From: Neocallimastix lanati (nom. inval.)
Lineage: Eukaryota; Neocallimastigomycota; Neocallimastigomycetes; Neocallimastigales; Neocallimastigaceae
Direction of reading: 5' to 3'
DNA length: 64,000 bases
Assembly: GCA_016946835.1 (NCBI GenBank)
Contig: JACVTC010000103.1
Span: forward strand, 1-64,000
Notes under the pieces: model-generated
Told to the model about the DNA's origin: nothing
The model's input: the letters and a program-made list of their open reading frames with translations, nothing else
Database searches by the model: none
Program-made: the position numbers and the translations under genes
Shown: piece after piece, positions 33,545-48,911 of the stretch
Numbering within the stretch: position 1 is the stretch's first letter
Layout: every line of letters begins with the position of its first letter

Positions 33545-34343
33545 TGAAATGTAAATAATTGTAAATGATTTTAAATATTTTTATGTTAATAAGTTCTTCT
33601 ATTTTAACAAAATTATAATTATAATAAATAAATTCTAATACTTATAATAAATAAAAATAAAAATAAAAATAAAAATAAATTTGTTTATAATTAAATTTCA
33701 TTTAAGAATTTTTGATTTATCAAAACATTTATAAAACCCTTTCCATAATAAAAAAAAATTATTAAAGAAGAATAAAATTATCTTTCATATAGTAATTAAA
33801 AATTAAAATCAATAAAATTACTAATGTGTTGACCTTAATTTTAAAAATTTTCTAATATCATTACATCATTACACATAAATACTATCCATTATTTAGAAAT
33901 TCTTTACGTACATATTTATATATTTGTACATTTATTTTATTCATATATTTTTACTTAGTAAAAACAAAATCTAAGTAATAGTTTAATTAATATGTTAATT
34001 CTTTTTTTTTTTTTTACTTTTAGAAAATAAGGATAATATTTTGAAGAATTCTTATAACATTAAGTTGGAAGTTTTTTTTTTTTTTGTTTACATTTAATTC
34101 CATAGTTTTAATAATTTAATATGTTTTTAAAGTTAATGTAGGGCTAAAAATTAAATATCTCATAAAAAAAATTTATTTACAAATGTTAAAAAAAAAAAAA
34201 AAAAAAAGGAAAATTAATCAATAAACAATAAAATATTTAATTATTAAATGTTGAAAAAAAAAAATTCATAAACTGTTTATTTATGACAAAGAAATGTTAA
34301 AGAGATAAAATACTGTCTAGGGTTAAGATTATTCCTTGAAACA
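32812..34343. other. AT-rich gene desert
   Basis: No gene seen. A small GC-bearing patch near 33218-33262 (GGTGGC...TTCGTGGCGCAG) is unexplained. TAA repeats occur at about 33514-33543. Confidence 0.6.
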
Positions 34344-34625
<282 letters not shown>

Positions 34626-34726
34626 TAATGTATTGTAATGCATAGTAAATAAATATTTTTTATTTATTAAAAATTGTAAATTTTAATGACAGAATAAATA
34701 ATATATGCTTTAAGGAAAACTATTAT

Positions 34727-34742
34727 TTAAAAATTATATAAA
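34727..34742. repeat. Target-site duplication, left copy
   Basis: TTAAAAATTATATAAA, identical to 35185-35200 at the other end of the SINE. The next base differs on each outer side, so the match is exactly 16 bp. Confidence 0.85.
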
Positions 34743-35184
34743 CATAGACTTGCACATATGGGTACCCATCTCCCATATGGCCATACAGTTATTAATTAAC
34801 TGTAAGGTGATGAGTTATTGGCATACTGTATCAGCTTCGCCGCTCTCAATCGTCGTTACACACTGCCCGGAGATGCATTCCTAACGTTCCTACATATATC
34901 TCTAATGACCACGAGCATCAGAACGGAACCATTAACTCCTCCCTAGTGGGTGTAATCATTGGCGATTGGAAATTTTACAATCATCAAGGTCTATGCTTCA
35001 ATTCAAAGCGTAGTATCAGGGTTGGGTGAAATAATCATCTGAGGGAAAGCCTTATGGACATCACGTGTGGTCTCATGATATCCCAGGATAGAAACCTCAT
35101 CCGATTATTTGGTGCCATGCCGAGGATTCGAACCCCGCCCTCTACAGTAACCTGTATCGTCCTAACCGACTGGACCAACATGGC
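34743..35184 (-). mobile_element. Full-length tRNA-derived SINE with 16-bp target-site duplication
   Basis: 442 bp on the minus strand, in GC-rich contrast to its flanks. It starts exactly at nucleotide 1 of a tRNA-like sequence (35184-35110) and ends in AGTCTATG before a T-rich 3' end. TTAAAAATTATATAAA flanks both sides (34727-34742 and 35185-35200), a perfect duplication typical of LINE-type target-primed insertion. Two 8-bp hairpins sit near the 3' end: TACAGTTA/TAACTGTA (34804-34784) and CATATGGG/CCCATATG (34779-34755). The tRNA head would supply the Pol III promoter; the 3' hairpins may be the recognition site for a partner LINE reverse transcriptase. No coding frame. A 5'-truncated copy lies at 53504-53690. 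Confidence 0.9.
35110..35184 (-). other. tRNA-like head of the SINE, with encoded CCA
   Basis: The acceptor GCCATGT pairs with GCATGGC (six Watson-Crick pairs plus one G-T). The D arm GTCC/GGAC, the T arm with TTCGAAT loop, and the A box (TTGGTCCAGTCGG) and B box (GGTTCGAATCC) are all intact. The anticodon region forms TACAG/CTGTA around a loop that is too short, so no anticodon can be read. ACCA follows the acceptor stem. Nuclear tRNA genes do not encode CCA, so this head descends from a mature, CCA-tailed tRNA. Confidence 0.85.
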
Positions 35185-35200
35185 TTAAAAATTATATAAA
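35185..35200. repeat. Target-site duplication, right copy
   Basis: TTAAAAATTATATAAA, starting immediately after the first nucleotide of the tRNA-like head. Partner of 34727-34742. Confidence 0.85.
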
Positions 35201-37600
<2,400 letters not shown>

Positions 37601-37619
37601 GATCAGTTTATCACCGTTT

Positions 37620-37897
37620 TTTTTTTTTTTTTTTTTTTGGTGGCTTTATCAGCAGTTTAAATAGAACATTTGATAAAGAAGGTAATTTTTAAAAGATTAT
37701 TGAATTTTATATAATATTATGTCATCTACAGAAGTGGATAGGTTATTTTCAATGGCACAGGATTTCAAGAAAATGAAGTCCCAAGCATGGAGGTGCCACA
37801 AACATTTACTTTGATCTTTTTTGGAATATAAGGATGCTATAATTGATGTTAATTGGGTTGGGTAAAAAAAAAAAAAAATAGAAAATAATTATTTTCT

Positions 37898-37934
<37 letters not shown>

Positions 37935-38397
37935 TTATTCTTTCCTATGATTTTATTAATGAATGATATTATCTAATTATTAAATATTTAATAATTACTA
38001 AAAAAATTTTTAATATATATATATATATATTTAAAAAAAAAATCATTTAGAAATATTAAAAGTTATGATAAAGTAAAATTTAAAAATTGGTGTGTATGTT
38101 TTTTAATGACTCCTACGATAAAGTCGGTTTCAATTCTAAAAATTTGATAAGAAATTTCTTAGGTTGTAAAAAAAAAAAATTTTTTTTAAGATCAGATTAG
38201 ATCCAAATCATGGTAAGTAGAATGCCTTCAAAACTTTGTTTTGATATACCTAATAGATTAGGTTTACCATCCGTACAGGCATCCTAATACCGGACTCTCT
38301 CTCTCTATAAATAATGAATTACTGGAGTGTTATATGTATTTCAATGGATACGGATGCTTTTAAGACTTCTTTGGATTTAATGAACGTATAATCCATC

Positions 38398-38428
<31 letters not shown>

Positions 38429-38660
38429 GATATCAACTAATTTATTCCAATGTAAAACTGATTAATTTTTCAATTTCACACCAGAATCTTCTTCCCATTG
38501 TTTTTAATGAAAATGAGGACTTTTTTTTATAAATGAAAGAAGTCCATTTGGATTCTTTTGTTTCTGAAGTTAGTTCCTGCTAAAGCTGTAGCTGAACTTA
38601 AAGAAATCATATATTAAAGAAGATCGTACACCAGTTGCTAATTGGCTCTTTACCAAGAAG
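37620..38660 (+). pseudogene. Field of broken protein-like fragments (family not recognised)
   Basis: Short stretches of mixed composition separated by T or A runs read as protein-like pieces in changing frames. Examples are FISSLNRTFDKEGN (about 37645), MSSTEVDRLFSMAQDFKK (37717 on), PSKLCFDIPNRLG (about 38225), SMDTDAFKTSLDLMNV (about 38345) and LVPAKAVAELKEIIY with a frame-shifted KEDRTPVANWLFTKK (about 38570-38665). None is long enough to be a gene. The pattern suits one or more old genes or transposon frames destroyed by homopolymer expansion and indels. A distant similarity of the second piece to a hAT transposase C-terminus is possible but unproven. Confidence 0.4.
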
Positions 38661-38942
38661 AATTAATAAAAGAGGCTTCAGTACTAAAACATATCATAAG
38701 GTAAGTGCGAATTCATTTATAAAAAGACATTGAAAAAATAATATCAAGAATTTGGGTTTCTACAAAAAATTTGACGTTTTTCATGTAATAACTATAATTT
38801 CGATAAAAAAAAAAATAAACATAGCATTTTATCTGAAGCTCAATTATTTCTTCCAACACCATAGGACTACAGTGTTGGTTCTTCTGACACTACTAACGCT
38901 ACTACTACTACTGAACCTATTACTACTATTACAACTAGCATA

Positions 38943-38976
<34 letters not shown>

Positions 38977-39236
38977 TTACTACTACTATTACTACTACTA
39001 CTATTACTACTACTATTACTACTACTACTATTACTACTATTTCTGTGTTGAATTTACTCGTAATCCTAGTAAAAGAAAGATTTAATATAATTATACAATG
39101 GTTTCCTCAAAGATTTCTAGTGAAGGGAAGGACAATTCAAAAGGTGTTACAAGTAAATGAAACAAGTGATGATGGAAACTTAGTTTATAATTTAAATTCA
39201 AACGGTGCAGCTTCATTTAAGATAAATGATAATATT

Positions 39237-39277
<41 letters not shown>

Positions 39278-39284
39278 GAGATGA
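38604..39284 (+). pseudogene. Possible two-exon relic with Thr-rich tract and 164-nt intron
   Basis: A frame ending STKTYHK meets a GTAAGT donor at 38701. ATAG at 38861-38864 is a plausible acceptor. The 164-nt intron length is similar to those of the RasGEF gene. The downstream frame (38865 on) starts DYSVGSSDTTNA, runs through a long Thr/Ile tract made of ACTACTATT repeats (about 38885-39040), continues as VNETSDDGNLVYNLNSNGA (about 39154) and dies in a T run (39238-39276). The Thr-rich tract resembles linkers of secreted fungal proteins. No start codon, domain or proper end is visible, so a relic is likelier than a working gene. Confidence 0.35.
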
Positions 39285-39581
39285 TACCATAGCATTTCAA
39301 AACCGGAAGTTCTAAAATGTATATCACTCTTAAAAAATTCATACATGTTGTAGATACTAATGAGTATATATTTTTCAAGTTCATACTTTTAATAATTCTT
39401 CATTTTGTGAAAGTATTAAATAATAATTTAAAATAGTTTAAGTATGATAATATTTTTATTATTATTACTATTATAACTTGTTTTTTTATAAAAAAAAAAA
39501 AAGTAATATATATATATAATATCTATATATATTTATTAATTGATTTATTTATTTATCTATATTTAATAGTATCAAATAGTT

Positions 39582-39679
39582 AAGTTATAGTGTTAATATT
39601 GAACAACCTACTAAAGGAAAAAATATGATGAAGTTATAGTGTTAATATTGAACAACCTACTAAAGGAAAAAATATGATG
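39582..39679. repeat. Exact 49-bp tandem duplication
   Basis: Two identical units starting AAGTTATAGTGTTAATATTG (39582-39630 and 39631-39679). The unit reads as SYSVNIEQPTKGKN in one frame, and 49 bp is not a multiple of three, so the duplication breaks that frame. Confidence 0.95.
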
Positions 39680-39840
39680 AAGTTTCAATTCAAGATGGAA
39701 CTAGTAAGGGTATTACTTTACACCCTAATGAGGTTTACTCTTTACTTTGTTTTATTAAGATTAATAAGTTGAACTGAGGTAAATTTAATAGAATTAGTAT
39801 TCAAGACAGTAATCTATTGATTAATATTTTCATTTATTTC
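39680..39840 (+). pseudogene. Short protein-like relic
   Basis: In the frame starting EVSIQDGTSKGITLHP there are about 32 sense codons, a TGA, then GKFNRISIQDSNLLIN. Composition is that of coding DNA. Too short to assign. It sits directly after the 49-bp duplication and may be part of the same lost gene. Confidence 0.3.
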
Positions 39841-40096
39841 TTATATTTATATTTATTTTAAGTTTGAAAAAAAAAAAAAAATTATTATTAAAAAAATCTA
39901 TTAAAAAAATCTGTTAATATACATATTATTATATTATTAATAGTTATAATATAAATATTAATTATTAATATAAAAATAAAAATAAAAATAAATAAAATTA
40001 TAATAATAAAAAAAAAAAAAAAAAAAAATCATATCAACATATTTTTTTTTAATGAAAATACTTTGAATTTTTAGTTATTTTTACTTATTTTAGTAT

Positions 40097-40155
<59 letters not shown>

Positions 40156-40469
40156 TTTGTACATTTATTTTATACATATTTTTTATTCATAAATTTTATT
40201 TAAACAAACGACATAAATACTATGTCATTTTTTAGAAATTCTTTCAAGAATTTGTACATTCATTTTTTTCATATATTATATTCATATATATATTTTTTTT
40301 ATTCATATATTTTATTAGTACATTTTATTCATATAAATGACATAAATACTTTGCCAATTTTTTTAGAAATTCTTAAGAAAGGTAACCTGTCAGATTATTA
40401 TAATATTTGAGGTGTTTTCTCTCATTATATCACTTGTAATTTAAAATTGGAAAGTCACTTTTTTTTTTC

Positions 40470-40503
<34 letters not shown>

Positions 40504-40648
40504 CTTTTTAAATAAATTTATTGTAATGGTATTCAAGAAGTAAGTTCCTCAATTTTTTTTTTGTTATTAGTATCATTATTTATCAATCTCTTTTGCTTTA
40601 TTCAAATAAATTCTGAAGAGCTAGAATTCAAACATTAATAAATTCTGG

Positions 40649-40679
<31 letters not shown>
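39841..40679. other. AT-rich spacer with TTTA array
   Basis: No gene supported. A (TTTA)n array lies at 40095-40158. Homopolymer T runs occur at about 40459-40497 and 40651-40679. A chance frame at 40222-40410 is Phe/Tyr/Ile-rich and unsupported. Confidence 0.55.
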
Positions 40680-41940
40680 GATGTATCGATTCCTTCTCTT
40701 AAATTAAAAAGGGATGTAAATCAAATTCAGAAAAGAATAACTCCTCTTTGTGAGAGACTATTTCCCCCCCTCATGAATATACAAAACACAATTTAATAAT
40801 ATATATTAAGAAGATTTAAATAATCTTTTTTTTTTTTTTTTTAAATAACAAAACACATTATTTAAAGTATAGTTATTTTTATCCAGTATTTTATACATAT
40901 CAAACCCGTATATATTAATATAAACTACAATAATGAAGGAGACTATATGTCAGTGATCCCATATAAAATAATTAAAATAAAATATTCCAAATATTCAAGG
41001 GAAATAATAATAGAATGGTAATTTCTAGGGTACATTCTAACAGTAATAGTATTATTAAACCTAGTGTTAAATATGTAGGCTTAGATAATAACTAATTCAA
41101 TATAATCCTATTGTAAACCTTCATGATGAAAGGTATAATAAAATAATAAATATAATCACCATGAATGATATATAAATGGATGATGATTTATCCATCTATA
41201 AACTATACTTAATTGATTGAAAAAGTATTTAAATTTATTAAATTTTTATAATTAATATTTTAATGATGAGAAAATTCAAATATATATAAAATTCTTTTTA
41301 TAAATTTGGATTTTAGAGAAAAAAAAAAAATAAAAATAAAAATAAAAATTATATAAATATTAAAGAAAAGTCACTTAACTGATTCTTTGAGTTAATTATA
41401 TTAAAAATAATATTTATTTTGGAAAATGAATAAAATAGCCTAATAGTGAAAATTAACAAAAATTAGCTGAAATATTGAACCTTTATCAATTATGAAACAA
41501 TTTATATTATTTACCAATAAGTTTTAATGACTAGAATAATATAATTAATTATACATGCAATCAATTTTAATACCCTAAGATTATGATTTATCAAGTAACA
41601 CCGATATATAATTAACAATTATATTTTAATCGTTATCACTAAAACATCAAAGTGAAAATATATAAAAGTTAGCGCTAATCTATAAAGCGAATTATAATTT
41701 GAAAGTGATGTAAACCCAAATATATAGGAGATATTCACACAGATTGAGATGGTATAATATCACTCTTCAAGAGAAAGGTTTCCATCATATATATGGTAAT
41801 ATATAAACCATATATTATAAGAGAACGCTTTAGATACATCTAATATTAATGGTGTAATAATATTATATACTTAGTTTTAGGGGGAGAGAATTATTAGATT
41901 ACAAATATAATAAAGAAATTATTTTAGAAATATTTAAATT
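40680..41940 (+). other. Compositionally complex relic region
   Basis: Less repetitive than its surroundings. Around 40680-40795 a frame reads DVSIPSLKLKRDVNQIQKRI and on to PLMNIQNTI after a T run. Around 41010-41095 another reads SRVHSNSNSIIKPSVKYVG. Both end in stops within 40 codons. The remainder to about 41900 is unique sequence without frames. Probably decayed coding or transposon DNA, family unknown. Confidence 0.3.
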
Positions 41941-43665
<1,725 letters not shown>

Positions 43666-43705
43666 CCTTTTTACTTTATTTATTCTGAAGAGAATTTATG
43701 ATAAC

Positions 43706-43708
<3 letters not shown>

Positions 43709-43742
<34 letters not shown>

Positions 43743-43801
43743 TAGGAATAAAAGTAATATTAAAAAAAAAAAAAAAAAAAAAAAAGATATGAATAAAAGT
43801 A

Positions 43802-43839
<38 letters not shown>

Positions 43840-43860
43840 GAATAAAAGTCATATTAAGAC
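43709..43860. repeat. Three-copy repeat of poly-A plus GATATGAATAAAAGTAATATTA
   Basis: Three units, each a long A tract followed by GATA(G/T)GAATAAAAGT(A/C)ATATTA at about 43741, 43786 and 43836. Confidence 0.85.
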
Positions 43861-43944
43861 ATTAATTAATAATTAATAACTGGAATTTTTTTAAGGCTTC
43901 CTAAATAATTTCATTCAATAAAATAAAATAAAATTATAGAAAGA

Positions 43945-44060
43945 ATTTTTTTTTTTTTTTTTTTTTTTTTTTGTTAATAAATCTATCAAATATAAAAATA
44001 ATTAATTTTTTTTTTTTTTTTTTTTGTTAATAAATCTATCAAATATAAAAATAATTAAAT
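43945..44060. repeat. 53-bp tandem duplication
   Basis: TTGTTAATAAATCTATCAAA plus TATAAAAATAATTAA occurs at 43971 and 44024, each copy preceded by a long T run. Confidence 0.85.
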
Positions 44061-44239
44061 TTATAATTAACAACAATCTTTTAAAAAAATTTTATATATA
44101 TTTTTTAATAATTTTTTAAATTTTTTTTTATTTTTTTTTTTAATTATTTTTTTTTTTTTTAAATATTTATATTATTCATTAGTTAATACTTATAATATTA
44201 TATATTATATATTATTATAATTTTTTTTTTTTATTACTC

Positions 44240-44277
<38 letters not shown>

Positions 44278-44491
44278 TTAGTTAATATAATGATTGTTTC
44301 ATTATATTTATTACTTTTTTAATTATTATTTTTTTTTTTTAATTTTTTTTTATTAACATATAATTATTATTATTATTAAGATGAAATATTAATAAAAAAA
44401 AAAAAAAAATAAGGATATTATTATTATTTACGATTTACAGTTTCATTAATTTAATTTATATAATTATAAGAAAAATAAAAATAAAAAAAAA

Positions 44492-44528
<37 letters not shown>

Positions 44529-44567
44529 AAAAAAAAATTATTTTTTTTAAAGGGTAATTTTGATTAT

Positions 44568-44602
<35 letters not shown>

Positions 44603-44631
44603 TTTTTATTTTTTTTTTTTTTTTTATTATT

Positions 44632-44666
<35 letters not shown>

Positions 44667-44711
44667 AATCTTTTTTTTATTTGTTTGGCTGTTTGTCCAT
44701 TTATAATTTGC
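44061..44711. other. AT-rich region 3' of the RasGEF gene
   Basis: Homopolymers and TTA repeats only. The part adjoining 44711 is probably the 3' untranslated region and terminator of the minus-strand RasGEF gene. No distinct polyadenylation signal can be singled out in such AT-rich DNA. Confidence 0.5.
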
Positions 44712-47700
44712 TTATAAGAATCCAGATTCTTGAAGTTTTCTAGCAATAGCTTCATCTTCTCTTTCTCTTGGTTCTAAAATAAGTGACATATCATATAAAG
44801 TAGTTTCATCAACCGTTTCATTTAAACATTTTAATATGAAATCGCATACTTCTTTTACAGGATTTAAATTATAGGGTTGATTTTGGTATTGTTGAATTTC
44901 TCTAATAACTTCTGCCGTTTTAGTTTGTTTACTGAAATTAATAAGTTTATTATTAGATTTTAAATTATTTGTATTACCATCTTCAATGAAAGTTAAATCG
45001 GTTAAATAGACACCAAGGAATGGTACACATGGAGGATTAACAGAATGAAGATTTTCACGATATTGAGCATAATTCTTTTGAGGATTAATAACTCTTTCAA
45101 GATTTTCAAATATATCATTAATCTTCTTTGATAACTGTTCCCATGTACGTTTTAATCTATGAATTGGTGATGAATTAAAACCTGCAAGAATAGACATCAC
45201 CGTATTAAAATTATTTAAACTATAACATTTATCAGCAACTAAAATGAAATGTTTTAAAACATTACAACGACGTTTCAAATCATTTTCTCTCAATATAGCC
45301 GTAGCAACCCAACCAGTAGTTTTATTTGAAAATTCAATCATAGCCTTAACATTAACAGCAGGTGAATTTTCCCTTTCAGACCATGCTTTATTTAAACATT
45401 CAATAGGTTGTATTTGAGTGTAAGTCTTTGATTCCATGATGGTCAATTGTCTAGCAATTTCTAATGGATCAATATCAAGGAATCTAAGGTAATTAAGGTT
45501 CTTTGGTAATATTGGTGGAGGAGCTTCCTTACTAAGATTTAATAACATCTTTTTACCTGTACCAGCATCTCGCTTTTCTAAAGCCTTTATGATAGTATTT
45601 GCAAGATTAGCATGTTCACCAGTAGCTTGGGATGTAAAAAATTCGCGTACAGTTTCGAGAGCCTTAGCATCATCTTGATTACCTTGTAAATCAAGGGAAT
45701 AAGTTTCAATCCATGATTTTAAAACATTACAAACACGAAGACGAATTGGCATAGCCTTCTTTTCGTTCCAAACCTTAAGATCTTGTGGATTAGTTAATTG
45801 TGGTGGTGGCTTAATACTGAAACGTCTAATTAAAGCATCAATAACTTCCATAGAAGTAGCAAATGAACGGTAGGTTAACAGGAAGGTTTGAGTAAAACTA
45901 GAATCATGAGAATCATGAATAGTTAAACGTTCAATTAAAGCTGGGAAGGTAGCACCTTTAACCTTACCTTCCATATTAAAGACAATATCCTTGTTTCCGT
46001 AGTCGTAGTTTAAGTACCATGGCTTAGTATTTAAATCTGGAGCAGAGGCAGAGGTTTCATTTGGAGCTTCATCACCAAGTAATTGTTTTAATTTATTCTT
46101 ACTACTTGAGGAAACCTTTCTCTCATATCTTGCTTCTATTGGTGGACCATTAATATTAAAGTCAGCAAATTGTTGTTCAAGATTACGACCAGGTGAAGTC
46201 ATATTATTATTAAAGTTTCTTTGAGAATAGGAACGTTCTCTACTATCCTCTTGAGCACTAAGAATTGATTTTTCACCATTTTCAGGAATTTCATTCAAAC
46301 TAGAATTAATTGCCGAAAGAGAAACAGCACGACGATTACGAGTCTTCATTTGTGGATCCATGTAGTATTGTTGATTAATATGTTCAGAAACAGCAGATGG
46401 TCGTCTAGCATACTCATTAAACATTTTTTGACAACGTTCAGTTTCAACTGCTTCCTTCTCTTGTAAAAGATACTTTACAGAAATCATAAAGTCCTTTACA
46501 CCCTTTTCAACTAAACCTGCTCCAAGTATAACTTGTTCATTAGCATTATTTGGACGAATTGGAGTAACAGCATTTTGTGCTGCCATTACTAAACCAGAAA
46601 TATTATTACATAAAGCAATACGATTCACCTTAAATTCACGAGTGGCTTCACTATTCATATTATCATATTGAACTTCATCAACAACCGAAAGGAAACGACC
46701 AACATCAGTAACAATAGATCTGGTTTGAGTAATTAGGAAACTAGTTTGGTATTCTGGTTGACGTAATGTAGAAACTAATTTTTGAGTACTTCTATAAATT
46801 TCTTGAGAACATTGTTCCAATTGAGCAATTAATTCTGAACTTCCTTGAACTGATTCTTCTTGATTGTCGCGAGTTTCTTCTGGACGAATTTCAATTAAAG
46901 ATTTATCTAACTTAATATCAACATCCTGAGCAGACATAATAAATTGACGAACAGCACCTAAAACATCATTTGCAGCTTGTTGCATTTTAAGAGCAGCATC
47001 TGGTGGTGGCCATACTTGAGATGCAGTCTTTGTAGCAAAAACTAATAAATTTAAAGTATGCATAATATTTTTATTTTGTTGTTTAAGAATTTGATAATTT
47101 GGATAATGTTGGATATCATGTTTTACAGTACCAGAAGCATAGAGCATTAATCTAATAATTTCAACAATTGTAGTAGATTGTTGAACATATAAATCTTTTC
47201 TTTTTAATTGTGCAGATTGATTTAACAATTGTACACTATGTGTAATTTCTTGTAATAAAAGATTCCATGTTAATTCAGATTCAAGAATTCTTGCAGTTGT
47301 TGAACGGTAATCATTATTACTATTTGGTCCTGCAGATGGTGGTCTTTCTTGTGGTACAGCTGATCTTTGAGACATCTTTTAAAATGATTTTTATTTTTTA
47401 TTTTTTATTTTTATTCATATATATATTATTTAATTAATTTGATTAATAGCAATTGTCATATTTTATTAAATATTTATTAAAATATTATTTTATTTTATTC
47501 AAGTGAATAATAATAATAATAATAAAAAAAAAAAAAAAAGTTTTAAAAATTAATCATTATTTTTGCAAATTGAAATTTTTATTTTAAAAAAAAAAATTTA
47601 ATATTTTAAATATGTAATTAATTATATGGATATTGATATATATATAAATATAGAAGTATTTTTATTGATATATTAATTTTCTTTACATTAATATAAAAAT

Positions 47701-47971
47701 AATTATTAAATAATTCATTTTTTAAAAAAATAATATATCATTTTTAATAATTATTTTTATATTAATATAAAGAAAATTAACATTAAAAATAAGACATTTA
47801 ATAATATAAAAATTTTTTTAAAAAAATTAAAATTTATTTAAAAAATAGTTACAAGTTCACCAGTCTCTGGATTAATTTCTTCAATATCCCAACAAGTTTC
47901 ATCAGTAACTTTATTAAAGTAATAAACTTGACCATCGTAAGTAGTTCTCTTACCCCATTGTGGTGGTAACT

Positions 47972-48004
<33 letters not shown>

Positions 48005-48911
48005 CATTAATATCATTAAAAATTTTAATTTATTTAATATTATAGAGAGTGTGTGTGAGAGAGAAAAAAAAAAATCTTTTTTATATTTAAATTAAATATA
48101 TTATTCATACTCTTGCACTAGTAGAACTATCACCAGATCTTCTTGATGACTCAGACATTCTATGGACTCTTCCAACATTCATATTAAAATCATCCCTTTA
48201 ATATTATATTATTTTATAAATATTAAATATTAAAATAATAATTATTTTATATTCTCATGAATTTAATATTTCTTCAATATTTAAAATTGATATTTATATA
48301 TTTAAACACTTTTTTTTTTTTTATTTAAAAATTTTTACCCTTCTAGGTTATCATATCCCATTTCATTTGAGGGCATCATCATTGGAATTCCATTTTGCCT
48401 TTGCTATTAAGAAAAGATATATTTTATATATATATTAATTATAAAAATTTTAATATTCGCATATTAATAATAAAATTATTATAATAATAATTGTAATGAT
48501 ATAAATATAAATACACCTACCGAAATATCTATATCTTGAACATAATTTGATGGGAACCTAATTTACATTTTTAGTATATATAAAGATATATTAATTAATT
48601 TAATTTAATATTTTAAATTTAATAGTATTCATTCCATTATGAAAGTGATATAATTTATACATATATATATATAATTATCAGTTTAATATTTTAAATATTT
48701 TAATATTTTATTTTATTTTATTGCACTTCTAATTTATGTATATTATATAAAATATTAAAAATAATTACCATCCACGATTACCATTGCAAATACCATCCCA
48801 CCAACCAGAACTTAATCTACTAATAACTTGAATAATATCACCTTGTTTTAATGATAATTGAGTTTCATCTTGCGCCTCAAAATCAAACTTTGCTTCGACA
48901 TGTGAAGACAT
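44712..48911 (-). CDS. Cdc25/Sos-like Ras guanine-nucleotide exchange factor (SH3-WW-RasGEF), six exons proposed
   Basis: Proposed exons on the minus strand: 48911-48769, 48557-48521, 48403-48339, 48195-48111, 47969-47853 and 47375-44712, giving 1036 codons. Introns are 211, 117, 143, 141 and 477 nt, each GT-AG, with reading phase kept at every junction. Exons 1-2 encode an SH3 domain (AKFDFEAQDETQLSLKQGD ... GWWDG ... GWFPSNYV). Exon 5 encodes a WW domain (LPPQWGKRTTYDG ... YYFNKVTDETCW). The last exon has a helical region, a RasGEF-N domain (about residues 466-600 of that exon) and a RasGEF catalytic domain (about 636-870) with HRLKRTWEQL and PFLGVYLTDLTFIEDGN. Such proteins load Ras with GTP at membranes; SH3-WW-RasGEF is a known fungal Cdc25 layout. 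If the 477-nt intron were not removed, translation would stop at 47838 and the 887-residue RasGEF would be a separate gene starting at the ATG at 47375. Confidence 0.85.
47838..48911 (-). CDS. Alternative reading: separate SH3-WW protein
   Basis: If the donor GTAACT at 47852 is not used, exon 5 reads on through VTIF to a TAA at 47840-47838. The result is a 153-residue SH3-WW protein with four introns, next to a separate RasGEF. Given as the competing model; the fused gene is favoured because exon 5 ends in phase 0 and the next ATG is immediately preceded by an AG acceptor in the same phase. Confidence 0.25.

Noticed and set aside
37717-37860. hAT transposase C-terminal fragment (DRLFSMA motif)
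   Set aside because: Similarity rests on a few residues in a short frame with stops; not enough to name the family.
40222-40410. 62-residue frame MSFFRN...
   Set aside because: Phe/Tyr/Ile-rich, in AT-rich DNA, no domain and no supporting context.
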